The notes below the pieces were generated by a model that did not search any database, was not told the DNA's origin, and was given only the letters and a program-made list of their open reading frames with translations. This document shows, piece after piece, positions 22,701-31,359 of a DNA stretch of 64,000 bases. The DNA comes from Rhipidocladum racemiflorum (taxonomy: Eukaryota; Streptophyta; Magnoliopsida; Poales; Poaceae), in NCBI GenBank assembly GCA_036346355.1, contig CM070581.1, positions 9,238,001-9,302,000 of the forward strand, given 5' to 3'. The translations under genes and the position numbers were made by a program. How positions within the stretch are numbered: the stretch's first letter is position 1; every line of letters starts with the position of its first letter.

Positions 22701-24303
22701 GATACTGACCGAAGGATTTGAAAAATGTAAGATAAATCGAAAAGGTCAGGTAAATAGTAATATATTACTTAACACAGTAGAGTACCTGAACTATTACGCT
22801 TACTGACTGCAGTAGACTAAATATCAACAAAGCAATGCCATACAGGCTAAGATTTGCGACCTAACAAAGCATGAAAATTGAGTACATCAGATGCCGTTAT
22901 TTTGGTATCTGGACAGAGTATAATGAAGGTCAGAGTAAGGTGTTCTAACCATTGTGAAGGCATTGCGACAGCTTACTAGTGCAACCCGACTTGTTGGGTT
23001 TGATGTCATGCAGTTCACCATTGACCTTGGAAAACATATAAAACATTTATGCAAGTGAAATGCTGAAATCAAAATAAAAGGCATAAAGATAAGTACCAAA
23101 AGAAAGGAGCATTACATGTGAGCGACTTGAGTAACTGCCCAACCAACATTAAAAATAGCAGCAAATGTGCTGTATCCAATAGTCTCCAGAGTCGATGAAG
23201 TGGTCCCGGTAAGTTTGCAAGGCAAACAACTACCAAAAACAGATGAGAAGGAAATTGCTACTAAAATAGATCCTCCTGCATGCCACAATTTGAAGTGTCC
23301 AAAACGATCGATCTGCAATAAAAATGATACATTGATGTATCTAGTTCAGAGCACACAGTAAATGCAGATAAACCTAGCAGTGGATGCATAAAGAGAAGAG
23401 AAGCGATTTTAAATCACTCCTATAACAATTAACCGTGTTCTATCTTGGCTCGTACCAATTCTCCAACAAAGATTGTCGCGAAACCATCTGCCAATTGACC
23501 AGAAAGCATGACAACAGCAGCATTGCTGCAAAGGTGAATAAAAAAGTGAAAAGTCTAGAAGAATCCTGAAGCAACAAGTAATATTTTCAAACTTTCAACA
23601 TCTCTTGCAGGAAGTTTCTCAAAATATGAATAAATAATGATATTATAATCCAACAATTCAATATTTTAGGCAGACTCTATGGCATGTCTTTGAACAGAAA
23701 ATTAATTAAACTTTCCTAATATGATACAAAGTTACAAACATTTCTGTTATTGCCTCATTAATATCTTGGACCTTGGTGAAGCTGTCAGTGGACAATTTTC
23801 AAACAGCAAACCAGAACTAATAACGAAAAAGACCAATGAAAAATGGATAACCATTTGTGCATTATATACTTAAGTAAAAAAAAACTGTGCAATATGTTAC
23901 CATGAAATACTTATTGCATCGCACTTTAAGACATCTTGAAGTTAGATATGAGCTTATTTCCAATGCAATTGTAAAATTCCTCATTGAGTAGAATGGATAA
24001 AGAGCTAGACTACAGCTAAAAAGAGTGCAGGAATGCCTTCTTTCAATATGATTTAGCAATATGTGAAAGAACAGAACATAATAGTACAGTAAGAATGGGG
24101 GGGGAAAGAAACCTAACCCCCAAAAGCACATACCTTGGACTGAGCCCTATATCTGTCAAGAACACTAGCAAATAGGTAAACCAACAAGATGATGTAATGT
24201 CATTTAACATATGCCCAGAACCATAGGAAAGTATTGGCACTCTCCCTAAAGGCTCATCCAGCTGTGCATCACTTGATGACTCATTATCCGTCATATTTGC
24301 CAT
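13748..24303 (-). CDS. MFS transporter, MFSD12-like, 12 exons
   Basis: A spliced gene of 456 codons. Minus-strand coding exons: 24134-24303, 23456-23525, 23116-23312, 22950-23025, 22786-22860, 22625-22704, 22366-22492, 21594-21653, 14716-14766, 14484-14642, 14026-14158, 13748-13920. All twelve join in frame with GT-AG borders and total 1371 bp including TAA. Near residues 30-65 the motif GSGHMLNDITSSCWFTYLLV opens the first membrane segment. The loop after it has GQLADGFAT, the MFS A-like motif (G-x-L-x-D-G), followed by DRFGHFKLWH. About 11-12 hydrophobic segments follow, and the length fits MFSD12-like proteins. Substrate is unknown; animal MFSD12 transports cysteine into melanosomes and lysosomes, which may not apply here. 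Start chosen at the first ATG of the first coding exon. Intron 8 (14767-21593) is 6.8 kb because of nested transposons. Confidence 0.9.
15562..15911 (+). repeat. 5' LTR of the gypsy element
   Basis: The 350-bp LTR runs from TGATATGCGCC to GCGCATAACA. It is matched by 20520-20878, with differences clustered near a CATTTACTTTGA versus CTGTTTCTGTTTC site and a few single-base indels. Confidence 0.9.
15987..16973 (+). CDS. gypsy gag region
   Basis: The gag reading frame begins at the ATG at 15987, after the primer-binding site; the same frame is open further upstream into the LTR. It has an N-terminal coiled-coil-like stretch (LEDRVAALEIAGQETQRLLA) and the retrotransposon gag core with RPPRFDLSEYNGTDDPLGWL and LRVDEYSKEFQRLLART. 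It ends at a TGA (16971-16973). The downstream zinc knuckle (CYNCDE...GHRCKR, about 17022-17064) and protease continue in the same frame, so the TGA interrupts what would be one gag-pol frame. Gag forms the particle that packages element RNA. Confidence 0.85.
   Translation: MTQTSSLEDRVAALEIAGQETQRLLAEILTTVQASQGDSHTQGHGHPGDRLLDITNRRGQHNRGDHDGARRRSFGNSGMEDGDRRWIPRPPRFDLSEYNGTDDPLGWLRQCERFFRFHRIPEEEWVAVAGIHLRGEALEVLDNWQLEEHFISWDDFHATFSRRFTRSSSMGPLGDLVNLKQGSLRVDEYSKEFQRLLARTPRMRRQDQIETFTAGLSVALAADVRRDRPRDLAEAIGFARDAEERKDAWLAEAAQLNSTAAGRFRASASRGAPSVLITQAPTMTARSGNELKTSMTTPTMAVSGTPQRSGSSVAPTAESQNSSAPFRL
16977..18359 (+). pseudogene. gypsy zinc knuckle, protease and reverse transcriptase
   Basis: In frame with gag beyond the TGA: a CCHC zinc knuckle (about 17022-17064), then an aspartic protease with LIDSGSTHNFI (about 17228-17262), then the reverse transcriptase with FSKLDLRSGYHQVRM and the catalytic FFDDILIYS (about 18164-18190). 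A TAG at 18357-18359 stands where a sense codon is expected, and the frame reads on for about 37 more codons (FLGLTGYYRRFIRNYA region). A single-base deletion near 18470 then shifts into the next frame. This copy is therefore broken. Confidence 0.85.
18371..20377 (+). pseudogene. gypsy RNase H and integrase region
   Basis: From about 18470 this frame is the genuine pol frame after the upstream shift; residues before that are out of frame. The RNase H-like domain shows FVVECDASGTGIGAVLQQ and RTDHGSLKYLL. The integrase has an HHCC zinc finger (H...H...CMICQ, about 19270-19384), DISMDFITPLP, SDRDPIF and the acidic residue of TEVVNRTVE, matching the DDE arrangement. After LPAESRLHNVFHVSLLKPF, the frame hits TAG at 20375-20377. 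A chromodomain-like tail (FLVHWAEEPQDEATWVD, about 20402-20452) continues in the same frame. Confidence 0.85.
20520..20878 (+). repeat. 3' LTR of the gypsy element
   Basis: Near-identical copy of 15562-15911. Its start is placed at 20520 directly after the purine tract; the first three bases (TGA) are not present in the 5' copy, so 20523 is the alternative start. Confidence 0.85.
22172..22234 (-). other. cryptic in-frame exon in MFS intron 7
   Basis: On the minus strand TTTTCAG is followed by 20 sense codons in the phase required after exon 7 and then TAA. Using this acceptor would truncate the transporter at about 285 residues. The exon at 21594-21653 matches the expected transmembrane pattern of the family better, so this is treated as an alternative or unused site. 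Confidence 0.25.
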
Positions 24304-25907
24304 TATTTGGTGTTAGCAAGACAATAAAAGCATCACCTACACCACAAAGGCAAACATGTTAAATTCAGTACGTAAATAACACAGTATCACTCCGGACTTC
24401 CAAGAAACAGAATTGTACCGCAAACTTGCCACTCGTAAGTTTCATGAAAAGTGAAAATGTTTGCATGATATTGTTGAGGCTCGAGAAATAAACTGCTCAG
24501 CTTACAACCGAAACTTCAGTTTTTTCAGAAATACATCTGGACCAATCAAGTGACAAACATGTAGTTATATGCATAGTTACCAGAAATACGGTTTGTCCGA
24601 GTCACGGTACGGTATTCGGCGGCTCGCCACTTTTTCTTCCAATTTCCATTGTGAGCTCGAACCCCGTACCCTAATCTAGTTCGGGTTCGACGAATCTGGT
24701 TCATGAATCGTGGAGGTTTACAACAAATCCGGTAACTATGGTTATATGACCAGCTAATTGCGAATTTTGTATGTGATGCCTAAACTAACCGGACAGGCAA
24801 CACAACAGATGCTGAGGTATTTCGTGCAAAGCTTCAATCTATATCATATGATCATGGGGTTCAAGTTTCATTTCTGACTGGACAACTGATTCTCACTTTG
24901 AATGTACTGTTATTCTGCAATAAATACAAGACATTAACCATATTACAATGGCAATTGCGATTTGGGATGTCTTCCATATTTGCTAAATTCCAGAAAATGG
25001 TTCATGTTTGATTAGTCTCAACATAGATGAGATGCATCAAATTTCCTGCTAATACAATGATACAAGAGATCTCATGAGACAAACTGAAGGTTCATTTTCT
25101 GATTTCTTTGTTGTGGAGAAACAGAATCAAGTAAATCTCTTCATAAAAATAGATAATTAATCAGCATCTTTCACAGCGTGCACAGAATTATGGTATAAAT
25201 CATTCAATCCACAAAGCCAATACAGCCTACCATTTGTTTGCGACGGCGTCACCTGACAGTGAGCTTTCATGTACCATTTCAGCAGTTCTGTGCAAAGGTT
25301 TCAGGCAACCAACCGCTGCATAAAGCCCAATTCGTCTCCCAAAGCAATCACCAAAACCGAAGACAAATTGACAGGACCCTACGGGCATCATGGATTACGT
25401 AAGTGCTCCAATTCTAAAGATGAAATGGAATCACCCATGAAAAGAAATATTCGCATTTCCACTAACTTTATCAGCCATCATCTGATCCCCCCTTCGCTTT
25501 CCTCTATACATTTTCTTCGAAACCAATCCTAATCCAAGCGAAGATTCCCACATGCGCACCTTCACACACACACACGCACACCCTGCTCAAACTTTTCCAA
25601 CTAGCATTAAAACAGTAGCTAAACTGCTTTAAACTTTTACCAAACGATCAAATTTTACGGAGCCCCAGGTACACTGAAACTGCCTATGGACTCTAAACCA
25701 AACTGCATAGATACTACCGCACACTAAAAATACTATATGTAAGGCATGAAAGCCCATCACGGATCACATGGGTCAGTCCCTCGATGATAGACAGCCCCAA
25801 CCCGCGGCGATCAACCAAAGGTTGCGGCAACCTTTGCCCATGAACCAAATTCCAATTCAACGGGCAACGATCTTGGAACAGATCGAACAGGGACTGCACA
25901 TGCTCAC
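24304..25907 (-). other. 5' UTR intron region of the MFS gene
   Basis: Upstream of the ATG at 24303 a GT-AG intron can be drawn in the 5' UTR. The acceptor TGGTGTAG lies about 35 bp before the ATG (near 24338), and a donor (GGAG|gtgagc) ends a GC-rich exon at 25908. The intron carries a small hAT element (24572-24740) and a CA microsatellite (about 25563-25580). I see no other gene in it. Confidence 0.45.
24572..24740. mobile_element. hAT-type MITE, 169 bp
   Basis: Inverted termini CATAGTTACC...GGTAACTATG are flanked by the exact 8-bp TSD GTTATATG at 24564-24571 and 24741-24748. It is non-coding and sits in the presumed 5' UTR intron of the MFS gene. Its tip resembles that of the larger element at 47144-47825. 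Confidence 0.85.
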
Positions 25908-26171
25908 CTCCAGGCTCCAGCCGCGGCGAGGATCGCCGCCCGTGCGTCCTGGAGTCAGAATCCGCTCAAGAAAGGAGTCGCGGCGGCAACTATCTTGGGA
26001 AGGAGCGGATGGGGGGTGGGGGGGGGGGGGCGAAGGCTACGGGGACGTCGCGTGGACGGCAAGTGCAGTGGGAGTGGGAGAGGCGGGCGGAGGGGCAGAG
26101 ACGCGACATAGTGGCGTAGAAACGGAGGACGGTGGGGGGAGCCCGCGTGGACGAAGCGATATCGCTTCGGA
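25908..26171 (-). other. probable non-coding first exon of the MFS gene
   Basis: A GC-rich block on the minus strand ends in a canonical donor (GGAG|GTGAGC at 25908/25907). Base composition changes sharply to AT-rich on the gene side. No conserved start codon is seen, so it is interpreted as 5' UTR. The transcription start cannot be fixed by reading; the MITE at 26172-26438 abuts it. Confidence 0.4.
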
Positions 26172-26438
26172 GGGAAAAAAATTCTGTGGAGGAGGTATGC
26201 AAGTTTAACTTTGTGCATCCCCACTCCGATGGATGCCACGTGTCTATCTAGCTAAATCTCAACCTCATCCTATCAACAGTGTTATTAATTGGAGGAGTGA
26301 GAAATCAAGGGTGCTATTAATGGCAGGAGTGAAAAATTAAATGAATGGTTGAGATTGGTAAGATGAACACGTGGCACCTATCGGAGTGGGGATGTACAGA
26401 GTTAAATTTGCATACCTCCTCCATAAAATTTTTTTCCC
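26172..26438. mobile_element. MITE with about 75-bp terminal inverted repeats
   Basis: The 267-bp element begins GGGAAAAAAATTCTGTGGAG and its other end reverse-complemented begins GGGAAAAAAATTTTATGGAG. The match continues for about 75 bp through TCCCCACTCCGAT and GCCACGTG. A TTCGGA direct repeat flanks it (26166-26171, 26439-26444). The long TIR fits a Mutator-type MITE, but a 9-bp TSD is not seen. It lies at the presumed promoter or first-exon border of the MFS gene. Confidence 0.75.
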
Positions 26439-26712
26439 TTCGGAGTGGGTGGCGTGCGGCGTGCAGCATGCGGCGCCATGAATAGTCAGTGCCACGTGGC
26501 AGCAATTTTCCAGTCAAAACAGCTCCCGATTGCTCGGTCATGTTAATCGAAATAAAAATACTAAGATAAACAAAGTTCGAAGGTTTCCTGAGAGCCCATC
26601 GTAGCCACGTCGCTCCTATTTCGCAGCCATTCGATCACGTACGCGGGCGGCCGAGATCGCTCCACGTCGCCTTGCGCCAAACTATAGCATAAAATGGAGT
26701 TGCCGACCGTTT

Positions 26713-26805
26713 GCTCGCCCGAGCGGGGCGAGTAGCGCAGCGGTAACGGCGCGCGTTGCCGCTCCGTAGGGTGCGGGTTTGAGCCCCGCCAGAGCTCGCG
26801 CGCGC
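26713..26805 (+). other. tRNA-like Pol III promoter, probable SINE head
   Basis: There is an A-box-like TAGCGCAGCGGTAACGG (about 26731-26747) and a B-box within a perfect T-arm, GCGGG-TTTGAGC-CCCGC (about 26772-26788). The T-loop is seven bases, as in tRNA. No acceptor stem pairs across the ends and the anticodon arm is poor, so this is not an intact tRNA. The arrangement is that of a tRNA-derived SINE 5' region. A SINE tail or TSD was not resolved. Confidence 0.4.
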
Positions 26806-26884
26806 GATTTTCTCGGCGCGACGCGTGGCCCGCCTGCGCCCGCGTGGCGAGCCAGTTTTTTGCCAAGACCCCCTTTGGGTTTAC

Positions 26885-27235
26885 GAAATTACATATAATC
26901 CGTTCTTACCACGAAAGCCCTCCGAAAAATGAAAAAAAAAACCCTCAAAAAATCCGGAAAAAAACAAGAAATTGCATGTAGGTCATGTTTTTTGACAAAA
27001 AATCCTTTCTTACCCAAAAAAAACTCCGAAAAATGAAGAAAAAAAACTCGAAAAATCCGTAAAAAAACAAAAAAATTGCATGTAGGTCCTGTTTTTTGAA
27101 AAAAAATCCTTTATTGCCACAAAAAAACTCCGGAAAATGAAAAAAAAACCCGAAAAATCCGGGAAAAAAACAAGAAATTGCATGTAATTCCTGTTTTTTA
27201 CGAAACAAACTCACAAAAAAACCTCCCAAAAAAAG
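26885..27235. repeat. 103-bp tandem repeats, about three copies
   Basis: ATTGCATGTA recurs at 26971, 27074 and 27177, giving an exact 103-bp period with A-rich units containing CTCCGAAAAATGAA and CGAAAAATCC. The Phe-rich minus-strand reading frame is a composition artefact. Confidence 0.8.
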
Positions 27236-27296
27236 AAAGAAATTATAACCAATCGCGTGTGCGGCGTGCGCCGCGCTAGCTTTCTAGTTACTCATA

Positions 27297-27832
27297 AGGA
27301 TTATTGAAACCGAGAAAATACGAGAGAAAATAACTTAGACGATCCTACTTAATTGTCTTAAAAGATGAAAGATATACTTTATGTGGGTGGTAATAAATAA
27401 ATGCATATAGTTGAGATAGAATAAATAGGTGTATAGAAGTAAATGTCTCGCTAAATCTACATACAAGTCTTATATTTAAATAAGATCATTCAAAAAATAA
27501 ACCTTATAAAAGTGAACGGATGGAGTAGTGGATATGTGAATAGGTAGGTCCTGCTTGTCAACGACTCGCGGTAAGTTATAAATAGTATTGTTTAGAAATA
27601 TAAACCTTGCAGAAAGATTTAATGATATTTTTTATTATACTCATATTTATTCTCTCTTAAACATACGCATTTATTCATTACCACCCGTATAAAGTATTAT
27701 ATCTCATCTTCTAAAATAATTAAACAGGGTATATAAGTCATCTTCTCTCATACCTTTCTCGACTTTACCGTAACCTTCATCCTTATGCAAAGTTAAAAAT
27801 ACATCTTATATTTCTAAACAAAGGGAGTATTT
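27297..27832. repeat. large imperfect foldback of Stowaway-like arms
   Basis: 27297-27530 and the reverse complement of 27832-27545 are similar over roughly 200 bp. Shared stretches include GTGGGTGGTAATAAATAAATGC versus its partner and the GAGAAAATACGAGAG-like segment. Outer or inner tips resemble Stowaway ends (GGATGGAGTA near 27520 and AAAGGGAGTA near 27820). It looks like two related MITEs in opposite orientation. The transcript would form a long hairpin. Confidence 0.55.
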
Positions 27833-27839
27833 CTCTAGC

Positions 27840-28195
27840 TCAAAGACAGATAGCCCAAGGTTACAAATTTTGTTTTCGTACCACATCTCGAGGGTGGCCG
27901 AAATATGAAATACCGGCGAGATTTCAGAATTTCGGCCGAAATGGAAAAACCAAATTTCAAATCTGATATTTTGGCAGCCGGCAAAATAGAAATTTCGGCC
28001 GAAATGACCGAAAATTTGGCCCTATTCAACCCCCTGTGAAATTTCGGCCAATATAACCAAAATTTGTATATGTATTTTTTTTGCAAAATTTTCACATGTA
28101 TTCCTCAAAAAAGGCATTACAAATCGCCATAAAAAATTTGATGCTAAATCCAGTCCTACAAACATTAAAACTAGTTGTGGCGACACGTAACGATT
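27840..28195. other. GGCCGAAATTTC-rich repeat remnant
   Basis: Between about 27890 and 28050 the palindromic motif GAAATTTCGGCC recurs at least four times in both orientations, resembling low-complexity hAT or MITE ends. A clean TSD was not found. Nothing coding is seen. Confidence 0.3.
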
Positions 28196-29900
28196 GTAAC
28201 ACCGCTATTACTCTTAGGTAATTATGCTGATATCAGCATGTTAGCTAATTAAACATCGAGCGTGCCCGACACTTTATTAGTTAATACACTATATTAAAAG
28301 TGTTGCAACAGAACAATAATTAGAGACTAAAATGGAAATTTTTATTACAAGCTATCGCCACGCAGGGCTACAATTCTACATAGGATGCAAGTACAACATA
28401 AATATAATACATAAATACTAATTACCTTGAAGACCTCCGAAAATTGGTGTACGGCCTAATCAACCATCTAGTCTTCCTGATAGGACTCCTCGTAATCCTG
28501 GTCATGCGGGTAATCCTCACCTCACACCTCGTAGGTGGATCCATAGGATTCACCCTCTAAACAAAGGGAGAGTTATGCAAGAGTGAATACAAATGTACTC
28601 AGCAAGCATTATTAACAAATTCAATATATGATTTTCTCTCAAATTCATACAATGTACATCTTCCCTTGAAATTCTATTCTACATAAATTAGATTTTGAGT
28701 TTTCTTTCAGGATTGTGTATTTTAGTTATGAAAATAGCCACTAGTACTCGTATATGAGACATACTTAGCTTCCGTAGTCTCTAATCTAGGAGACAAGCAT
28801 GAATTCATGATTTAACCCAACACAAGTTTGTACCACTTTATCCATAGTGATTCCATCCTGCGAGGTCCCAAAATATTTATCACTATTCCAGTATTAGTTC
28901 TCCAACCTTGCTAACTCGAGCCGTGGACACCTTTCCTAGGCTGTCCCGCCAACTCACAGCTAACAGTTGTACTTGGCAGTACTAGAGCTGGAAAAAAAGC
29001 TCGTTTGTGTGGCTCGTTGGCTCGGTTCAAAATTGCTTCAATTACACTCCTTTATTGGTTAAACATTGAATGAGTTAATTTCGAATGAAATTGGATTTTG
29101 CTCTGGCTTGACTCAGCTCGTTAGCTCAATTCTAAAAATACATCCAAACTATAAATAAAATGATATTAAATCAATATGTGTCAATTTTGAAAAAGGCTCG
29201 AAAAAAATGAGGGCTTGGCTCGATTTCCACCCCTATGCAGTACTCACGCCTAGCTTCAAATATAACGCCCAGGAACACTTCAACTCGCAACTGAGTTCCA
29301 AATTCGCGTGGTCTCTCTGGGCCTTCCAGCATAACCGAATTTTATGCCCTATTTATCTACCTATCCACCAATGTGGAGATCATAATATTTTCATAGAACA
29401 ACCTTTTTGGCCGATTTCACACACTATGATTGATACTATAAATACGGTTCATTATCCGAGTGTAGTTATTCATCTTTATATCATAGCCTATGTAGAGGGT
29501 CCCATCGGCTACAAGCCTTCTCAAACGGCGTCCTCTACCCACCATACATATAAATATGTCACCGGCTCCTTTCATTGGATGAGCCATTTCAACATATTAT
29601 TAATCAATAATTGCCTTAGCAGTTCACCATCAAACCATCTTTCCAATCGCGTCTGATTTCGAGGCTTTATTTGAAAAAAAAATCCCATGCAATGATGATA
29701 TCATATACCTATATGAAGCATTTTAAATCAAATTTTCTCAATATGGACAAGAGAAGCTTGCCTGATATAGAGTTGAAATATTCGGCCTCACTCGAGTTCG
29801 TTGTTGTATTCAGTTTGATTCCTGAAATCATGGAATATTAAATTCATGTGACAATTAAATTATTGCGTGTTTTATGGCATCCAACCTTTTCATGACTTGA
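28196..29900 (-). mobile_element. degraded LTR-like sequence, minus orientation
   Basis: It begins TGTAACACCGC on the plus strand. Read on the minus strand it contains TGCTTGCTGAGTACATTTGT (about 28592-28611), the same class of motif as in the other long gypsy LTRs of the window. No TSD or precise right border was found; the end given is a guess. A hAT element is inserted at 28983-29235. Confidence 0.4.
28983..29235. mobile_element. non-autonomous hAT element, sister of 7346-7872
   Basis: The 253-bp element starts TAGAGCTGGAAAAAAAGCTC and ends GATTTCCACCCCTA, like the element at 7346-7872. Flanks GGCAGTAC (28975-28982) and TGCAGTAC (29236-29243) form an 8-bp TSD with one mismatch. Unlike its relative it has few GAGCC units. 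Confidence 0.75.
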
Positions 29901-30366
29901 TTGGAATTGGTATAGATAGATTGCTTACTTTAATTTAGGATCTATTAGTTGATCGCATTTTAATTTGGTGCATTTTAATATACAAGTTTTATTGAGACTT
30001 TGGTTTGTAATTTTATTTGAGTAGATGCATTATCTCCTATTTTTCCTTTTTAATTATTATGGCAGATGCGGGTTTTATATGATACTTTATTTAGCCATTG
30101 GCTGCTGTTTATTCTCTCTTTAAATTCCCTAATATTAGGGTGAGTTCTTATTTGGTTTATTGCGGTTCATGATGTATATAATATATATACATATTTATAT
30201 ATCTTTATTTTCCCCTCTTTTCTCATTTTTTTCTTTTCTCCTCTTCTCTCATTTTTCTTTCTCATTTTTCTCTCTTTTTCCATTTCCCCCTTTTTCTCTT
30301 TCCTCCCTTGTGCCCATTCGGCTGAACTCTGGTTCCTCTTTCTCATCTCCTCCTCCCTCCCCTATC
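29901..30366 (+). other. AT-rich stretch with pyrimidine tract
   Basis: 29901-30190 is AT-rich without features I can support. 30195-30365 is nearly pure pyrimidine on the plus strand and directly precedes the left end of the Pack-MULE. Confidence 0.4.
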
Positions 30367-30557
30367 GGGAAAATTGGTTATATGCCACTGTGAAGAGTGG
30401 GTTTCACATATTTGTCATCTTTGTCGTTTGGTTCGGTTTAATACCCTCTATAACGGTAACACCTTATGCATTTGCCATTATAGCCCAATTATAACGATTT
30501 TAAAGAATTTCGCATGTTTTACAGTGGGCCCGGGCAAGTGTAAGGACGATACTGCCC
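30367..30557 (+). repeat. left TIR of the Pack-MULE
   Basis: About 190 bp that align with the reverse complement of 33823-33636. Conserved stretches are GGTTTCACATATTTGTCATC-like and TATAACGGT. Confidence 0.75.
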
Positions 30558-30699
30558 CTACTTCCACCCGCCCGCCACCTTCTACATCTCCCTGGGGACG
30601 TCTCCCTCCGCCACGCCTTCTTCGACCTCGCCTCCGCCACACCGGCACCGCTCGGGCCCGCGGGGTGACCTCGCCGTGGACCAATTTCCTCTCTAACCC

Positions 30700-31060
30700 A
30701 CACCCTTTCTTCCCCAATCTCGCCTCTCCCATCCCATCTATCGTCAAACCCTACCCGAATCTCCCCGCGCCGCCTCCATGGACGCGATCGACACAGAGCT
30801 TGCACGCGCGCAGGAGGAGCGCCGCAAGATGGAGGAGGCACTCACCGCCGGTGCGCCCATGGCCGTCTCCTCCGTCACCTTCGACACCGATCTCTACGGT
30901 GGCGGCGGCGGCACCGGCACCTACCCCAACCGCTTCGCCGGCTACGACACCTCCATCCAGGCCTCGGAGGACGACGCGCCTGAAGACGACACCGAGCCCG
31001 CCAACCCCACCGCCTCGCATCCTACACCGGCCACGCCGCGACGTTGGAGTAGGACGGCGG
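30700..31060 (+). pseudogene. captured 5' end of a splicing factor 3B subunit 1 gene
   Basis: From an ATG at 30778 the frame encodes an SF3B1-like N-terminus: a charged start with ARAQEERRKMEEAL, then SSVTFDTDLYGG, then NRFAGYDTSI and a Glu/Asp-rich stretch. SF3B1 is the large HEAT-repeat subunit of the U2 snRNP that helps recognise the branch point. Only about 80 codons are present, with what looks like the source gene's 5' UTR. A small indel near 31010 puts the continuing RLASYTGHA segment in another frame. The HEAT repeats are absent, so this is a fragment, not a working gene. It lies within the Pack-MULE TIRs. Confidence 0.7.
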
Positions 31061-31359
31061 CGACGGCGCTGCAGTGGTGGCGATACTGGCGACCTTGCTC
31101 TCTTGATGCTGTTGCGGCTGCGGTTGCGCCGACGGCTCAACGACTCGAGGCGAAATGTACGGGGACTGCAGCGCCGACACAAAAGCGGAGGACGGCGGCG
31201 ACGGCGAGTAGAGGTGCGACGTGATGGAGATGGCCGGTGACATGGGGTTGGACCGGTTGGAGCTGCTGCTGCATCCGGCATTGGTCCTGACGGTGAGGGA
31301 CTTGGTGGCAATGGGGATATCCTTGGGCACATCAAGAAAGCTCGAAGCTTTTTGTTCTT
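31022..31359 (-). pseudogene. second captured gene fragment, unknown source
   Basis: A minus-strand frame of about 110 codons is rich in Ser and Pro. It has a non-random segment SHLYSPSPPSSAFVSALQS followed by PYISPR, and a Gln-rich part. It reads from the point where the solo LTR is inserted towards the SF3B1 fragment, on the opposite strand. I cannot name the source gene. Codon-like composition and position within the Pack-MULE suggest capture. Confidence 0.4.

Noticed and set aside
26713..26805. Complete tRNA gene
   Set aside because: A good T-arm and A box, but no acceptor stem pairing and no proper anticodon arm; called tRNA-like instead.
26945..27229. Phe-rich 94-aa ORF on the minus strand
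   Set aside because: An artefact of A-rich 103-bp tandem repeats.
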